From Typha latifolia (taxonomy: Eukaryota > Streptophyta > Magnoliopsida > Poales > Typhaceae), in NCBI GenBank assembly GCA_019914945.1, contig CM034106.1:3472001-3536000 (forward strand): 64,000 bases of DNA, in the 5' to 3' direction. Shown one piece after another: positions 10,251 through 22,665 of the stretch. A program made the position numbers and the translations under genes. Position 1 is the first letter of the stretch. Every line of letters starts with the position of its first letter. A model generated the notes under the pieces. It saw only the letters and a program-made list of their open reading frames with translations. It was not told where the DNA came from and ran no database searches.

Positions 10251-11699
10251 TGTTGTGATAAATTAAGTAATAATCGCAAGTGCACGAATCTATGGAGTAG
10301 ATCGGCAAGCAAAGTATCGATCCCACGAGGACTTGTTTAAAAACTTGATATGTTTAAAAATCTTAAAAATAATTTTAACCTAATTGGAAAATGGGTTTAG
10401 GAGATTTATGGAGACAGAAAACCTTCTTACAAATTTCTTTTAATTAAGTATGAGAAATAAAGTCTTGGAATCCACTTGTAGATAACACATTTCTATTAGA
10501 TAACATAAATCTCTTCTTTTTCTACGATTCACTAAGAAATCAATCACTAGTGGATTGGAAGATTATCTTTGAATGAACAATTTAATGTTCATAAAAATTA
10601 CATTCTTCCTTCATTTTTAGAAAATATGGAGTAAGAATTTTAAATCATTAGATGTAGTTGTTTTAAAAAAAAACAACTAATATCTAAATTCTAAACAACA
10701 AATTTAAAGTAGAAGAAACAAGAACCTATTTAGCAATTAAGAATACATAAAAGATTTAGAATAAAAGAAATATGTTGTCAACAAGCTTCATCCTCAACCT
10801 TAAGAAAATTAGAAATTTATTTTTGTAATTAATAACACAACTTGAATAAAAGTAAACATGAGATTTAGCACTAGAGAGTTGCAAAATACTTCTTCAAAAA
10901 TAAAATCTAAATCCAAAAACAAGAGATTATGCTAAAAGAAAATGAAAATCTGAACTTTGCTGACTTACAAAGATTGAAATTTCTTCAAATGTGCTCTATC
11001 GTTGCCAATTGAATTAAAACAATTGCAAGTTTGAATGCTGAATTTTAAACTACAACTTCTCAAAAGAAAAACTTAACAGAAAATATACAAGAAAAGATAT
11101 TTTTCTTGGAGCATGAAAATCTGCTCCAAATCGGCTAGAAATCTGCTGTGATTGTGTTTGAAATCTGCTAAATATGTGCATGAAATATAGTGAAAATCTA
11201 CATTAAATATGTTAGAAATCTATCGCATTATGTAGGAAATTTGGTTGGCTAGAATTGCTGCTCAAATATGAATTTGAAATTTATTTACTACTGCAATTAT
11301 TGCTAAAATTTTTCTTGAATTGGAGATGAAAATCTGCTGCATTAGGTGAAGATTTCTTGCTAAAATTCTGCAACTTGATAGAAATTTAATTGCTGAAAAT
11401 CTGTTGCTTGATAAAAAAAAAGAATAAATTTTGACTCATTCTGATTTAGATAAGGAATAAAGTGATTAGTAGATCATAGTTTGACTTAAGCATGACTTGA
11501 AAAATGAGAGGTAGATTCAGTTGATTAGTAGTGACTAAGCCTAATTATGGTTTGAGCCCAAATTTGACCATTTTTAGTGATTAAATGAGATTCAATTGAT
11601 CAAAGGTCTACATATAACTAAAATACATTAATTAGTTAAAATAAAATATTAATATTTAATAATTTGGGGATAACAAATATTGCAATTATGAATTTAACA
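10251..11699 (-). mobile_element. F 3' LTR
   Basis: It starts TGTTGTGATAAATTAAG and ends GAATTTAACA, matching the LTR at 19317-20730 with scattered substitutions and indels. It is AT-rich, with no palindrome array. Confidence 0.85.
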
Positions 11700-12284
11700 A
11701 ATACCCCCAAACCAAGATTTTTGCTAGTCCTCGAGCAAAATAGAAGAACGAAGAATTCGAAAAATAAAATAAAATAAAATTTTAACTCACTTTCACAGGC
11801 ATCGCGATTGCATTTAGCATATGCAACAAGCCTTTAAACCCCTATAAAAATAGAATGAAGAAAATAGGATTTATGCTTCACTTAATCAAAACATCACTTC
11901 GTGTTTGATCCTTGCTTTCTAACCAAATTTACTATGCTATACCACTACATATTCTAAGGAGCAAAAACACATAGAAAAATATCGAAAAGCAAAACATAAC
12001 TACAAGTAACTAGAAAGAAAAGACCTAAAAAGAAGAAAAAATATAAAATTTCACCCCCTAATCTAAATTCTACATTGTCCTCAATGTAAGAAAATAAAGC
12101 ACAAAAAATGGTAGAATTTACGTGAGAAGGATAATTTATACTATAAGCTTTCTCGTGTCAAATGCTGTACATATAATAATAAAAATAAAAAGTCAAATAA
12201 CAATGTACAAAAACAATCTCTAGCAGATATAGAGATCAACCTTGATAATTAGGATCTTCTAGAAGTGTTTCTTCCACTTCTCAA
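11700..12284 (-). other. F 3' noncoding region with polypurine tract
   Basis: There is no open frame. On the minus strand the sequence next to the LTR reads TTGGTTTGGGGGTATT, the plus-strand primer site. Farther in, near 12070-12090, is the phrase ACATTGAGGACAATGTAG, which I associate with the 3' region of Athila/Tat elements. Confidence 0.6.
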
Positions 12285-13456
12285 TTGCGCAATTCTAAAA
12301 ATGATTTAAGCCTTTGGCTATTCACCTTAAATACCTCACATTTTTAGGGTTTTCAATCTCGACAGCTCCACAAGGATAGACAGTACGTATAGTAAAACGG
12401 CCCGTCCACTTCTCAATTTTCCAGGAAAAAGATGTAAACGCGAATTATAAAGTAGGACTTTTTGACCAAGACTAAATGATTTTCTCAAAATGTGTTTATC
12501 ATTATATTGTTTCATTTTATCCTTATAGCTTTTAGCACAGTCATAAGCATCATTTCTAATTCCTCTAATTCATTCAATTATAATTTTCTATGAGCACCTG
12601 CCTTATCAAGATCAAAATTCAGTTGCTTAATCGCCCAATAAGCTCGATGTTCTAGCTCTAAAGGAAGGTGACAAGCCTTACCAAACACAACTCGATATGG
12701 GGACATCCCAATAGAAGTTTTAAATGCAGTTCGATATGCCCACAATGCATCACTAAGCCTTAATGACCAATCTTTCCTAGTGGGGTTAACCGTCTTCTCC
12801 AAAATTCTTTTGATCTCTCTATTGGATATCTCGACCTGGCCGCCAGATTTGGGGTGATAGGGAGTGGCAACCTTATGTATGACAGAATATTTATGCATAA
12901 GTCTTTGAAAAACTTGATTGCAAAAATGTTTCCCTCCATCGCTTATAATGGCACGCGACGTACCAAATCGAGCAAAAATATTGTCTTTCAAAAACTTGAT
13001 TACAACTTTGTGATCATTTGTTCTACAAGCTATAGCTTCAACCCATTTTGAAACATAATCTACAGCAACAAGAATGTACTCATAACCAAAAGAATTTGGA
13101 AATAATCCCACGAAATCTATACCCCAGACATCAAAAATTTCAATAATTAAAATCGGATTGAGTGGCATCATGTTCCTCTTTGAAATGCTCCCTAGTCTTT
13201 GACATCTCTCACAAACTTTGCAATACTCATGGACATCATGAAAGATGGAGGGCCAATACTCATGGACATCTTTTTAGAGCTAAAATGACCCTCACAGGCT
13301 TGATCATGACAAAAAGAAATAATTTTATAAAAATCATCATTAGACACACATCTCTTAATGATTTGATCTAGGCAATACGTAAACAAGTATGGGTTATCCC
13401 AGAAAAAGAACAGGACCTCAAGCTAAAAATTTGGACTTATCTTGCTTGGTCCAATG
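12285..13456 (-). pseudogene. F integrase
   Basis: The zinc-binding part is near 13386-13200 ([14 protein letters not shown]), with a small duplication of MSMS. The 197-aa frame at 13171-12578 holds the catalytic core with all three acidic residues in context: D in WGIDFVG, D in [10 protein letters not shown] and E in [12 protein letters not shown]. After a frameshift near 12570 the C-terminal part continues ([22 protein letters not shown]) to about 12290. It is in the same frame as gag-pol once the solo LTR is removed. Confidence 0.88.
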
Positions 13457-14526
13457 TGTTAGGTTTTTATTTGTTGGCAATTGTGTACAAAATATTCTAA
13501 GTGTATTTTTTCATGTATATGAGCTTTACACAAGTCTAGAATATCTCTGGTTTGAAGAATTGTAAGATTATTGGAGAAAAGTCGTCGAGTTCACACCGCG
13601 TTCACAAACGCGTTCGAACGTGGAATCTGCGTTCACATGGAAAGAGAGCCGCGTTCACAAATGCGTTCGAACGCGGGTACTGCGTTCACACAGACAGAGA
13701 ACCGCGTTCACAAATGCGATCGAACGCGGGTATTGTGTTCACACAGACAGAGAGCCGCATTCACAAACGCGTTCGAACACAGGTACTGCGTTCACACAGA
13801 CAGAGAGCCGCGTTCACAAACACGTTCGAACGCGGGTACTGCGTTCATACAGACCGAGAGCTGGCGTTCGAACGCAACCTAAAGAATTCAAGTTGTCGCG
13901 TTCGAACGCACTCGGGCCCGTACGAACGCACCTGAGTTCAAGTCATGCCGTTCGAACGCACCCGGGCCGCGTTCGAACGCACCAACGAAGTATGATGAAA
14001 TTGGACTTTCGTGAGTACGGATAAGACTTGGATTTGGCTTTATCTTGGAGATCATATATAAGGATTGTGATGCCCTATCTTGAGGGTGGTTGAAGAAGCA
14101 TTATTGAAGGAGACTTCTAGAGGCTACATCGGTTCTTCAACTAACAAGGTTTCACTCATCATTAAAAAGTTAATTTTTCGTCTTAAGGGTTATCTAGATG
14201 AAAGATCAATCTCGAGGCTTACTGAGGTTGGACTTCAATCACGAAAAGCAGTGAATCGTGAGTTTTAGCGAGCAAGACTGAGAAGAACAATGTCGTTTTG
14301 ATCGACGGGTTGTTTTGTGAGTCAGTCTTGTAACTGCTACCATTCTAGGGATTGGTTTTGATCCAAGTTTGGATCTGTGGTTTTTTCCCGTTTGGGTTTT
14401 TCCACGTTAAAATCTTGGCGTTCATCTCTGCTTTTGTTCTTAATATTTCTACGGACTTTTACTTAAGCGAACGAGTGATATCATTGCCTAGTATTTAGAT
14501 ACATACTTGTGTCTATGGGTTTTTCA
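13457..14526 (+). mobile_element. Solo Sirevirus LTR inside the F pol gene, duplication CAATG
   Basis: It begins TGTTAGGTTTTTATTTG, ends GTCTATGGGTTTTTCA, and CAATG flanks it at 13452-13456 and 14527-14531. It splits the F pol frame between RNase H and integrase, and F reading frames on either side come into phase when 1,075 bp are removed. The palindrome array runs 13590-13985; TATA at 14053-14063. Confidence 0.93.
13590..13985. repeat. Longest palindrome array (Sirevirus LTR U3)
   Basis: About seven cycles of palindrome plus half-site plus spacer, each about 55-60 bp, with four exact GCGTTCGAACGC. It contains GCGTTCACACAGACAGAGAA (13682-13701), which matches the chromovirus E LTR at 42375-42394 at 18 of 20 bases on the opposite strand. 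All frames on both strands tend to stay open, so long hypothetical ORFs here are artefacts. Confidence 0.9.
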
Positions 14527-14531
14527 CAATG

Positions 14532-15960
14532 AAGAGGCATTTGACCAGTAGCAAGGTAGTTGACAATATCAGCATACCATGGTAGCTGAGAAGCACTCAT
14601 TAGCTGCTCATCAGGAAAAGTTTCAAATATTGGTTTGGATTCATAAGATGATTCTAGGATAAGCCTAGATAAGTGATTTGCGACAACATTTTTAGAACAT
14701 TTCTTGTCTCTAATTTCAAGATCAAATTCTTGTAGCAACAGAATCCAATGAATTAAATAGGCGTTAGCATCCTTTTTAGAGAGAAGATACTTTAGTGTTG
14801 CATGATCAGAATAGATGATGACTTTAGACCCTAAGAGGTAGGATCTAAATTTGTCTAAAGTAAACACAACTGCTAGCAACTCTTTCTTAGTAGTGGAATA
14901 ATTTAGTTGTGCATCATTCATGGTTTTACTAGCATAATAGATCACATGTGGTAACCTATTAACCCGTTGTCCTAAAACCACTCCAATTGCATAGTCAGAT
15001 GCATCGCACATAATCTCAAAAGGTTCATCCCAATTTGGTGGTTGAATGATAGGAGCAGAAGTTAATTCAGTTTTTAACCGTTGAAAAGCCTTAAGACATT
15101 CTTCATTAAAGACAAATTGAGAATCCTTAGTTAGTAAATTACATAAAGGTCGTGATATCTTACTGAAATCCTTAATAAATCGTCGGTAAAAACCTGCATG
15201 ACCCAAAAATGATCGAATTTCTTTCACAGTCTGAGGTGATGGAAGGTTAGAAATTAAGTCAACTTTAGCCTTATCGACTTCCATCCCATCTTTAGAAATA
15301 ATATGTCATAGAACAATTCCTTTCTTCACTATAAAGTGACATTTTTCCCAATTAAGCACTAGGCTTTTCTCTTTGCACCTTTCTAAGACTAGAGACAGGT
15401 GGTGCAAGCATTCATTAAATTATGATCCAAAGACAGAAAAGTCATCCATAAAAACTTCCAAGAACTGTTCTACCATATCTGAGAATATGCTAATCATGCA
15501 CCTTTGAAAGGTACCAGGAGCATTGCATAACCCAAAAGGCATGGGACGATAGGCAAATGTTCGAAAGGGGCAAGTAAATATGGTCTTCTCTTGATCCTCA
15601 GGTGCCATAGGGATTTGGTTATAGCTAGAATAACCATCTAAAAAATAATAATAAGCATGTCTGGCTAACCTTTCAAGCATCTGATCAATGAAAGGAAGGG
15701 GAAAATGATCCTTCCTAGTTACAAGATTAAGTTTTCGGTAGTCAATGCAAACACGCCACCCTATTTGAACACGAGTGGGTACTAACTCATTGTTCTTATT
15801 TTGCACTACTGTAATGCCAGACTTCTTAGGCACAACATGAATTGGACTCACCAATGCACTATCCGAAATTGGGTAGATAATACCCGCATCTAATAATTTT
15901 AGCACTTCAGCTCTAACAATATCCTTCATCATAGGATTTAACCTCCATTGCAGTTCACGA
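14532..15960 (-). pseudogene. F reverse transcriptase and RNase H
   Basis: RT occupies 15932-15300: APGTFQRCMISIFSDM followed by the box FMDDFSVFG, with both Asp residues kept. A stop lies after FGS, then the connection ([18 protein letters not shown]). RNase H at about 15130-14700 keeps [12 protein letters not shown], the Glu of KKELLAVVF and the Asp of [13 protein letters not shown]. The frame is the same as gag, protease and integrase, so gag-pol was one long polyprotein frame, now broken by several stops. Confidence 0.9.
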
Positions 15961-16088
15961 GATTTTTTTGCATTTTACTCTAAATGGATTCGATGCATAA
16001 CCACATCAGGACTAATTCCCTTGATATCAGCTATGGTCCATCCTATAGCTTCCTTGTATTCTTTTAAGACACTCATAAGTTTTTTCTC

Positions 16089-17051
16089 CTATTCCTTACC
16101 CAAATCAGATGCTATAATAACAGGAAGGGTTTCATAAGAGCCTAAAAATACATACTTAAGAGTATCAGGTAGTGGTTTAAGATCTAACTTTGGAGGTTTT
16201 ATGATGGACGGAGGAGTTGGGAGTGAAGATGGCGGAAGAAGTTCAATCTTGGGCTGCCATTTATTAAAATCAATAAGAGATGCAGACTCTAATAATTCAT
16301 TGACCTCCTCAAAAGAAGTTTCCCAATCAAAATCACTGTCAAAATGTAAAAGACACTTTTCTAAAGGATCCTCAATATTTGCTTGCTCATTTATGCTCTC
16401 TAATAGGCCTTCAATCATGTCAACCTCAAAAATATCATCAGTTTTAAGAGGTTGATGGCTAACATCAAAAATATTTAATTCAACGATCATCTTGCCAAAA
16501 GACAGCTTCATAATCCCATTTTGACAGTGAATGACTGCATTAGCAGTGGCTAAGGATGGCCTTCCTATGATCACAGGGATATGATTGCTCGGGTTTTGGA
16601 CAGGTTCAGTATTAAGGATTATGAAATCCACAGGAAAAATAAACTTGTCTACCTTAATCAGAACATCCTCTATGATGCCTCGAGGATATTTGACAGAACG
16701 ATCTACCAAAGACAGTTTAATTTGAGTTGACTTCAACTCTCCAAGGCCTAATTGCTTGTAAATTGAATACGACAAAAGATTAACACTTGCACCTAAATCC
16801 AAAAGGGCCTTATCAATGACATGATTGCCAATGACACACGAAATAGTAAGACAATCTGGATCTTTAAACTTAGGTGGAATGTTGTTTTGGATGATTGAGC
16901 TTACTTGCTCAGCTAAGAATGCTTTCTTTTGCACTTTTGATTTTCTTTTTTGAGTGCAAAGATCCTTCAAAATTTTGGTGTAAGCAGGAACTTGCTTAAT
17001 GGCATCGAGTAATGAAATGTTAATTTCAACATGCTTAAACAATTCCATCAT
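16089..17051 (-). pseudogene. F protease region
   Basis: The 320-aa open stretch contains the aspartic protease with active-site box ALLDLGASVNLLSYSIY (Asp-Leu-Gly, normal for Athila) at about residues 80-97, followed by RSVKYPRGIIEDVLIKVDKF and the GRPSLATANAVI segment. It is bounded by in-frame stops on both sides; RT follows in the same frame. The linker to RT is Asp/Glu- and Pro-rich. Confidence 0.88.
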
Positions 17052-17099
17052 CTCACTAAAGTTTCTTCCTACTTTAGCCTAAGTTAGTCTTTGGGGAAA

Positions 17100-18600
17100 T
17101 GATGCTTTGGGAATAAAAGTCTGCTCAGATGAATTTCTAGACTTGGGTAGAGACTATCTTGGGTTGCTAGAGTCAAAGGTTATAGTTCCAAATGAACTAT
17201 CATGATTATTTTGTGGGACATAGATTTCTTCACCATCTGAGATAGATTTTTCATGATTTGGCACTTCAACCTTATTGTTGACTAGTTTTCTAGACCGAAG
17301 GGTAATGACTGATTGAACTTGTTCGTTGTGTACACCTGAGGTGGATGGTTGGCTAACCTCATATTGGCCCTTTGAGTTAGGAATGGGTTGACTAGGAAAT
17401 TTTCCTTGTTCTCTCGTACTATCCTTAGATGCTAACTGACCCACTTGATTTTGAAGTTGAGAAATGGCTTGATAATTTTGTATATTTGTAGCTTCTATTC
17501 TTTGCAAATTAGCACTAGTTCCAGTGATAAATTTCTCTATCATCGCTTCTAAGTTGGATGGTTGTTGCTGAGGTACTATAACCGATTGATTAAGAGGAGG
17601 GGCATAAGAGACAGGCTGAGTAGGAGGACGAAATTGATTAAATCCTGGAGGTCCTCCTTAGTTTATTTGAGGCTACTGTGGCCTCCAAGAAAAATTGGGG
17701 TGATTTCGCCAATTTGGATTGTATGTTTCAGAGTAAGGACTATTGAATAGCTTTCTAAATTGATTTAGGGCATTCACTTGTTCATTCAACCCATCTTGAT
17801 ACCCTAAGGAAGGGCAAACCATTGCAGTGTGCATGGGACTGGCACAAACACTACAAACTTCAGATTGCACTTGATTTATAGGTTTTATAGTTTGACTTAA
17901 CATAAGGGCATCAACTTTCCTAGACAAACTATACAGTCATGCATTTATACTCACATTAGGTTGAACTTCATATATTCCTCTCTTAGACTGTGACGTCCCC
18001 CGACTTTCAGTACTAAAATCCCATTGTTGGGAATTTTCAGCTATTCTTTCAAAAAGAGCCTAAGCTTCAGGTGTGCTATTAGTCATGAATGACCCACCGC
18101 TCATGGACTCAACCAAATTACGATTTGTGTTAGTTAAACCATTGTAGAAATACTGGACTAACCACTATTTTTTAAAATTGTGATGAGAGCATTTAATTTG
18201 AAGATCCTTAAACCTTTCCCATGACTCATGAAATTTCTTTTCCTCTTTCTGTTTGAAAGTGGAGATGGCCAATCTATATTGGTTTGTTCTAGGCATAGGG
18301 TAAAATTTGGACACAAATTTATAGTTCAGATCTTTCCAAGTGGTGATTAAGTTAGGCTCTAAGTGATTCAACCAAGCTCTTGCTTGGTCTTTCAATGAAA
18401 AAGGAAAGAGCCTTAGCCTAACAGATTCATCAGAAAAGTTTTGAAATTTGAATGTTGAACAAATATCCAAGAATTCATCAATATGAGAGTATGGATTCTC
18501 ATTTTTCTTATCATAAAAGGCAAGAAGCAATTGAAGGATGATAGGTTTTAATTCAAGATGAGTTGCATTAGTATTAGGTAACACAATGCATTTTCATTAG
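17100..18600 (-). pseudogene. F gag
   Basis: The capsid-like gag domain lies at 18584-18165 (SVRLRLFPFSLKDQARAWLN, YKFVSKFYPMPRTNQYRLA), which is the Retrotrans_gag fold. A zinc knuckle follows near 17860-17815 (CSVCASPMHTAMVC, C-x2-C-x4-H-x4-C). The C-terminal part at 17543-17154 is a Gln/Ser-rich linker. All segments share one frame, interrupted by at least four stops; the true start is lost to a frameshift near 18570-18600. Confidence 0.85.
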
Positions 18601-18639
18601 GGGCAAATCGCTCTTGTAAAGTTATGGTATCATCATGAA

Positions 18640-19293
18640 CCGATTAATAGTTTTCAATCATTTCTTCCCTAGCAAGCCGACTTGAACTATCCCGAACCCA
18701 ACCAATTTCTAAGTTTAAAAAAAAAGCTTCACAAACACAAATCTTACCAAGCAAATCACAGTCAACAGTTTGTGTTTTTAAAGTATAATATGAGAGTAAG
18801 AAATTTTTTTTTTCAATTCTAATCTTGTAGAGAATCACTTCTCTTCTCAACCTCTCTGATTTTCTAAAGATTAGTCTCGATTAGACCAACTATCCCTTGT
18901 GTTTGACCCAAATTTCTCATATTCTCAATGAGACCATTAAATGCCCATCATAGTTCAAGTTTGTTGTCGATGATGCGATAGCCACTAAAAGGATACTGGT
19001 TTTAAAATAAAAGGGGATGATTAACTTAAGTAGGCAAGGAAGTGGTGATTCGTGAGTAGGGTTAAGAAAATTCAAACCTTCCAATCGAGTCCACCGGTTA
19101 GCAATTACTTCGCTGGGAGTAATTTTTAAGTAATTTTCTTTTCTTCAAGCACAATCCTCTGTTGTTCTTTGGTTTCCGTAGAATAATTCAAAACAAGAAC
19201 AAAATTTGGAATTTTTTTTAATTTTTTTAATTTTTTTTAAACAACTAGTAAAAAAGTTAATTTTAAATTTTCAAAACAGTTTTCAACACAACT
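18640..19293 (-). other. F 5' leader
   Basis: This stretch lies between primer site and gag, contains no usable frame, and is AT-rich with a T/A run at 19206-19240. Nothing else is recognisable. Confidence 0.5.
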
Positions 19294-19310
19294 CCCCGGC
19301 AATGGCGCCA
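19294..19310 (-). promoter_or_regulatory. F primer-binding site
   Basis: The minus strand reads TGGCGCCATTGCCGGGG six bases inside the LTR end at 19317. This differs from the initiator-Met site of the other elements and resembles primer sites of Athila/Tat elements. I do not assign the tRNA. Confidence 0.7.
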
Positions 19311-19316
19311 AAAACT

Positions 19317-20730
19317 TGTTGTGACAAATTAAGTAACACTCACAATTGCATGAATCTATGGAGTAGATCGGCAAGCAAGGTATCGATCCCACAAGGACTT
19401 GTTTGAAAACTTGATATGTTTAAAAATCTTAAAAATGAGTTTAGGAGATTTATGGAGAAAGAAAACCTTCTTGCAAATTTCTTTTAATTAAGTATGAGAA
19501 ATAAAGTCTTGAAATCCACTTGTAGATAGCACATTTCTATTAGATAATATAAATCTCTTCTTTTTCTACGATTCACCAAGAAATTAATCACTAGTGGATC
19601 AGAAGATTATCTTTGAATGAACAATTTAAAAATTCATAAAAATTACATTCTTCCTTCATTTTTAGAAAATATGGAGTAAGAATTTTAAATTATTAGATGT
19701 AGTTGTTTTTAAGAAAAACAACTAATATCTAAATTCTAAACAACAAATTTAAAGTAGAAGAAACAAGAACTTATTTATCAATTAAGAACACATAAGAGAT
19801 TTAGAATAAAAAAAATATGTTGTCAACAAGCTTCATCCTCAACCTTAAGAAAATTAGAAATTCATTTTAGTAGTTAATAACACAACTTGAATAAAAATAA
19901 ATATGAGATTTAGCACTAAAGAGTTGCATAATACTTCTTCAAAAATAAAATCTAAATCCAAAAACAAGAGATTATTATAAAAGAAAATCAGAATATGAAC
20001 TTTGCTGACTTACAAAGATTGAAATTTCTTCGAATGTGCTTTATTGTTTCCAATTGAATTGAAACAATTGCAAGTTTGAATGCTGAATTTTAAACTACAA
20101 CTCCTCAAAAGAAAAACTTAACAGAAAATACACAAGAAAAGATATTTTTCTTTAGCTCTCTACCCCTCTATTTATAGACTTCTTGGAGCATGAAATTCTG
20201 CTAAATATGTGTATGAAATCTGGTGAAAATCTGCATGAAATATGTTAGAAATCTGCCACATTAGGTAGAAAATTTGTATAGCTGGAATTGCTACTCAAAT
20301 AGGAATTTGAAATTTATTTACTACTGCAATTATTGTTGAAATTATGCCTGAATTGGAGATAAAAATCTGCTGCATTAGGTGAAGATTTCTTGCTAAAATT
20401 CTGCAACTTGATAGAGATTTGATTGCTGAAAATATGTTACTTAATAAAAAAAGAAGGAATTTTGACTCATTCTAATTTAGATAAGGAAGAAAGTGATTAG
20501 TAGATTATGGTTTGACTTAAGTATGACTTGAAAGATGAGAGGTAGATTCAGTTGGTTAGTAATGACTAAGCCTAATTCTGGTTTGAGCCCAAATTTGACC
20601 ATTTTTAGTGATTAAATGAGATTCAATTGATCAAAAGTCTACATATAACTAAAATATATTAATTAGTTAAAATAAAATATTAATATTTAATAATTTGGGA
20701 ATAACAAATATTGCAATTATGAATTTAACA
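19317..20730 (-). mobile_element. F 5' LTR
   Basis: It begins TGTTGTGACAAATTAAG and ends GAATTTAACA, next to the duplicated ACATC at 20731-20735. It is 1,414 bp and lacks some segments found in the 3' LTR, so the insertion is of some age. Confidence 0.85.
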
Positions 20731-20735
20731 ACATC

Positions 20736-21013
20736 CACTCCACCCGTCACCACCACCATCACCCACGTTATTCCATTTTTTCATTCCTGTTACAGTTCGA
20801 ATCTGCAAAGGGCATAAATACGAAAGTTGTAGATCAGGAAGTTATGGATCTAACACAATTAGTTTCATAATTTTTTGACAACTTGAGAATATCTGACGAA
20901 AATTTTTCCATGGTTGTGTGGACTGCTTCCTACAATAAATTCAGATCTTAAGGAATTGTTCCGTAGCCGATCTTTTGGTTCTAGATCGCATCACTTGGTA
21001 CAAGAACCTATCA
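20736..21013 (+). mobile_element. G 5' LTR remainder and decayed primer site
   Basis: R-U5 sequence continues from 10250 after F. It ends near 20993 (GATCGCATCA), followed by TTGGTACAAGAACC, a primer site with three changes from TGGTATCAGAGCC, and then CTATCA again. One captured primer-site unit is therefore possible here too. Confidence 0.65.
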
Positions 21014-21019
21014 ATTATA

Positions 21020-22286
21020 TTCGAGCAGGTGAACCTCAGACCCCCATTAATGGTTGAAATAAGGAAGATGACATCAACAAGGAAACCTATGGGAAGCACA
21101 CCGACAAGGGAGGACTCAATGCACGATAATCCTAACCGTGAGGCCGATTTCTTAGGAGCGACCACGGCAGGACCGAGTCAACCAACGTCCATAGATTCGA
21201 ATATGGATGAACTAAGAGTTGACAACATACAAAAGGATCACAATGAATTCAAGGAATATGTCGTGAATTGATTGGGTTCGCCATCTCCTTGACAACGAAT
21301 GGAGTTTCAAGAAGGACCAACGGTGGGACCCCATAGAACTGATACCCCACAGGTCCAAGTGCGTCATATGAGTGTCAATGATCCCCTCCTACCTATATGC
21401 CTTCACATCATCCCTCACCTCCATTACAAAACCCAAGACCGGCGATAGTGGAACCAAAGAGGTGTGCGGCACCAGTGCGCTTCGTTGATGAGGAGATTGA
21501 CACTATGAGGATGAGGTTGATCCCTATGGAGTTAGTGATGGACGTGCTCGAGGATTTAGAGAAGGTGATCAACATGCACAAATATTTACACCTGAACCAA
21601 GGATCTTTTGCGAACTTAACAATACGATTCGGGGGAGAACCGCACGCTTGGACTTTCCAAAATTCTAAGGGGGTGATCCAATGGATCGGGTGTTTCAAGT
21701 TGAACAGTATTTTAATTGTCAAGGTACAATGGAAGATGCAAAAGTCCAGATGTCAAGCTTTCACCTCCAATGAACGGGATTGCATTAGTATAGATCGGTA
21801 ATTCGTGGTGGTGGATTTATTAGATGGGTTGATTTTTATAGGAGGATTACACGTAGATTTGAGACAGCGGCATGTAAAGATTTTGCTGCCATATTAAGCA
21901 AGATGGTTCAAAGGACTACCATATTAGAGTACCAAGCTGAGTTTGAAAGAATTAATAGTCGTTGTGAGCCATTATAGCCCAAATGTACATTGATGAGTAC
22001 ATATTTTTCAGAGCTGCGAGAGGAGATACAAGCGGATAGTCGTGCTCTATGTCCTACTACTCTTGAAGAGGATTTTGAGAAGGCCGTGAGGATGGAACAA
22101 AAGCATAGGGCTCTAAAGATGGCAGCGAAAACTAATTGGGGCAGCCGAGATGGGCAGTTTGCTCCTAGAACGCCAGTTAGAAATTCTGCAATTTCAAAAA
22201 CAACAGCTGTGACTACTAGACCACGACCACCTTTGAGACCTTCTTCCGACGTTAGAGGAGGCACTAGACCCCCCGTTCGAACTCTT
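21020..22286 (+). pseudogene. G gag, frameshifted
   Basis: The N-terminal part (MVEIRKMTSTRKPMGSTPTR) starts near 21050. The gag core is spread over frames from 21397, including FVDEEIDTMRMRL and the downstream FAAILSKMVQRTTILEYQ, followed by an open stretch at 21990-22286 ending in SSDVRGGTRPPVRTL, the Arg-rich linker before the zinc knuckle. The knuckle and everything after it are lost where the 3' LTR remnant begins. Confidence 0.8.
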
Positions 22287-22530
22287 CATATCCCTCCATA
22301 ACCCTAACATCCACTCCACTCATCATCACCACCATCACCCACGTTATTCCATATTTTCGTCCCTGCTACAGTTCGAATTTGCAAAGGGCATAAAGACTAA
22401 AGTTGTAGATCAGTAAGTTACGGATCTAAACCAATTAGTTTCGTAATTTTCTGACGACCGAATAATATCTGAAGAATATTTTACCATGGTTGTGTGGACT
22501 GCTTCCTATAATAAATTCAGATCTTAAGGA
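22287..22530 (+). mobile_element. G 3' LTR remnant
   Basis: The sequence from CATATCCCTCCATAACCC to CAGATCTTAAGGAA matches R-U5 of the G 5' LTR. Both ends are truncated: the U3 is missing on the left and about 60 bp on the right. Confidence 0.8.
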
Positions 22531-22665
22531 AGTTATGAGTACTTCCACTATCAATGATAATGCGAACCAAACAATTCTTCACTGTTCCATCCACCTACAT
22601 AGTTCACGTTGCAGTAGATATGCATGTAAGAAGATTTTAGTATGTATATCCTCCTTTAAAGCATT
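22531..22665 (-). pseudogene. Chromovirus H, protease fragment
   Basis: The minus strand reads LVRIIIDSGSTHN, an aspartic protease active site (D-S-G intact), preceded upstream by LHAYLL and CRWM remnants of the standard HAYSGT...LRVDG lead-in. This is the last recognisable piece of H. Confidence 0.75.

Larger units (their letters stand above)
10251..20730 (-). mobile_element. Athila-type Ty3/gypsy element F, complete apart from a nested solo LTR
   Basis: The outer ends are TG...CA with two LTRs of about 1.4 kb, and ACATC at 10246-10250 and 20731-20735 is a perfect target-site duplication within the G LTR. Order on the minus strand: LTR, primer site, gag, protease, RT, RNase H, integrase, LTR. 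The RT box FMDDFSVFG, the protease triad DLG and integrase [18 protein letters not shown] are Athila-lineage forms. Total 10,480 bp, about 9.4 kb without the solo LTR. No envelope-like ORF is visible after integrase. Confidence 0.9.
9695..22530 (+). mobile_element. Chromovirus G (Ty3/gypsy, C family), deleted, with Athila F nested in its 5' LTR
   Basis: The 5' LTR begins TGATACACTTAGTTATG at 9695, runs to 10250, is interrupted by F, and resumes at 20731 up to about 20993. The leader and gag follow to 22286 and join directly to the middle of a 3' LTR (22287-22530), so protease, RT and integrase are missing. H resumes at 22531 with protease codons. About 350 bp of H are lost across the insertion, so the right end formed by deletion and no target-site duplication is readable. 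Confidence 0.8.

Noticed and set aside
13552..14024. Three overlapping frames of 103-134 codons on the plus strand, also similar ones at 2068-2415, 34354-34623 and 58307-58533
   Set aside because: They translate the palindrome arrays of Sirevirus LTRs; the repeats keep all frames open and no protein domain is present.
12578..18600. Element F as a plant pararetrovirus or endogenous virus
   Set aside because: Gene order, LTRs, target-site duplication and Athila-type motifs show a Ty3/gypsy retrotransposon; no movement protein or coat features are visible.
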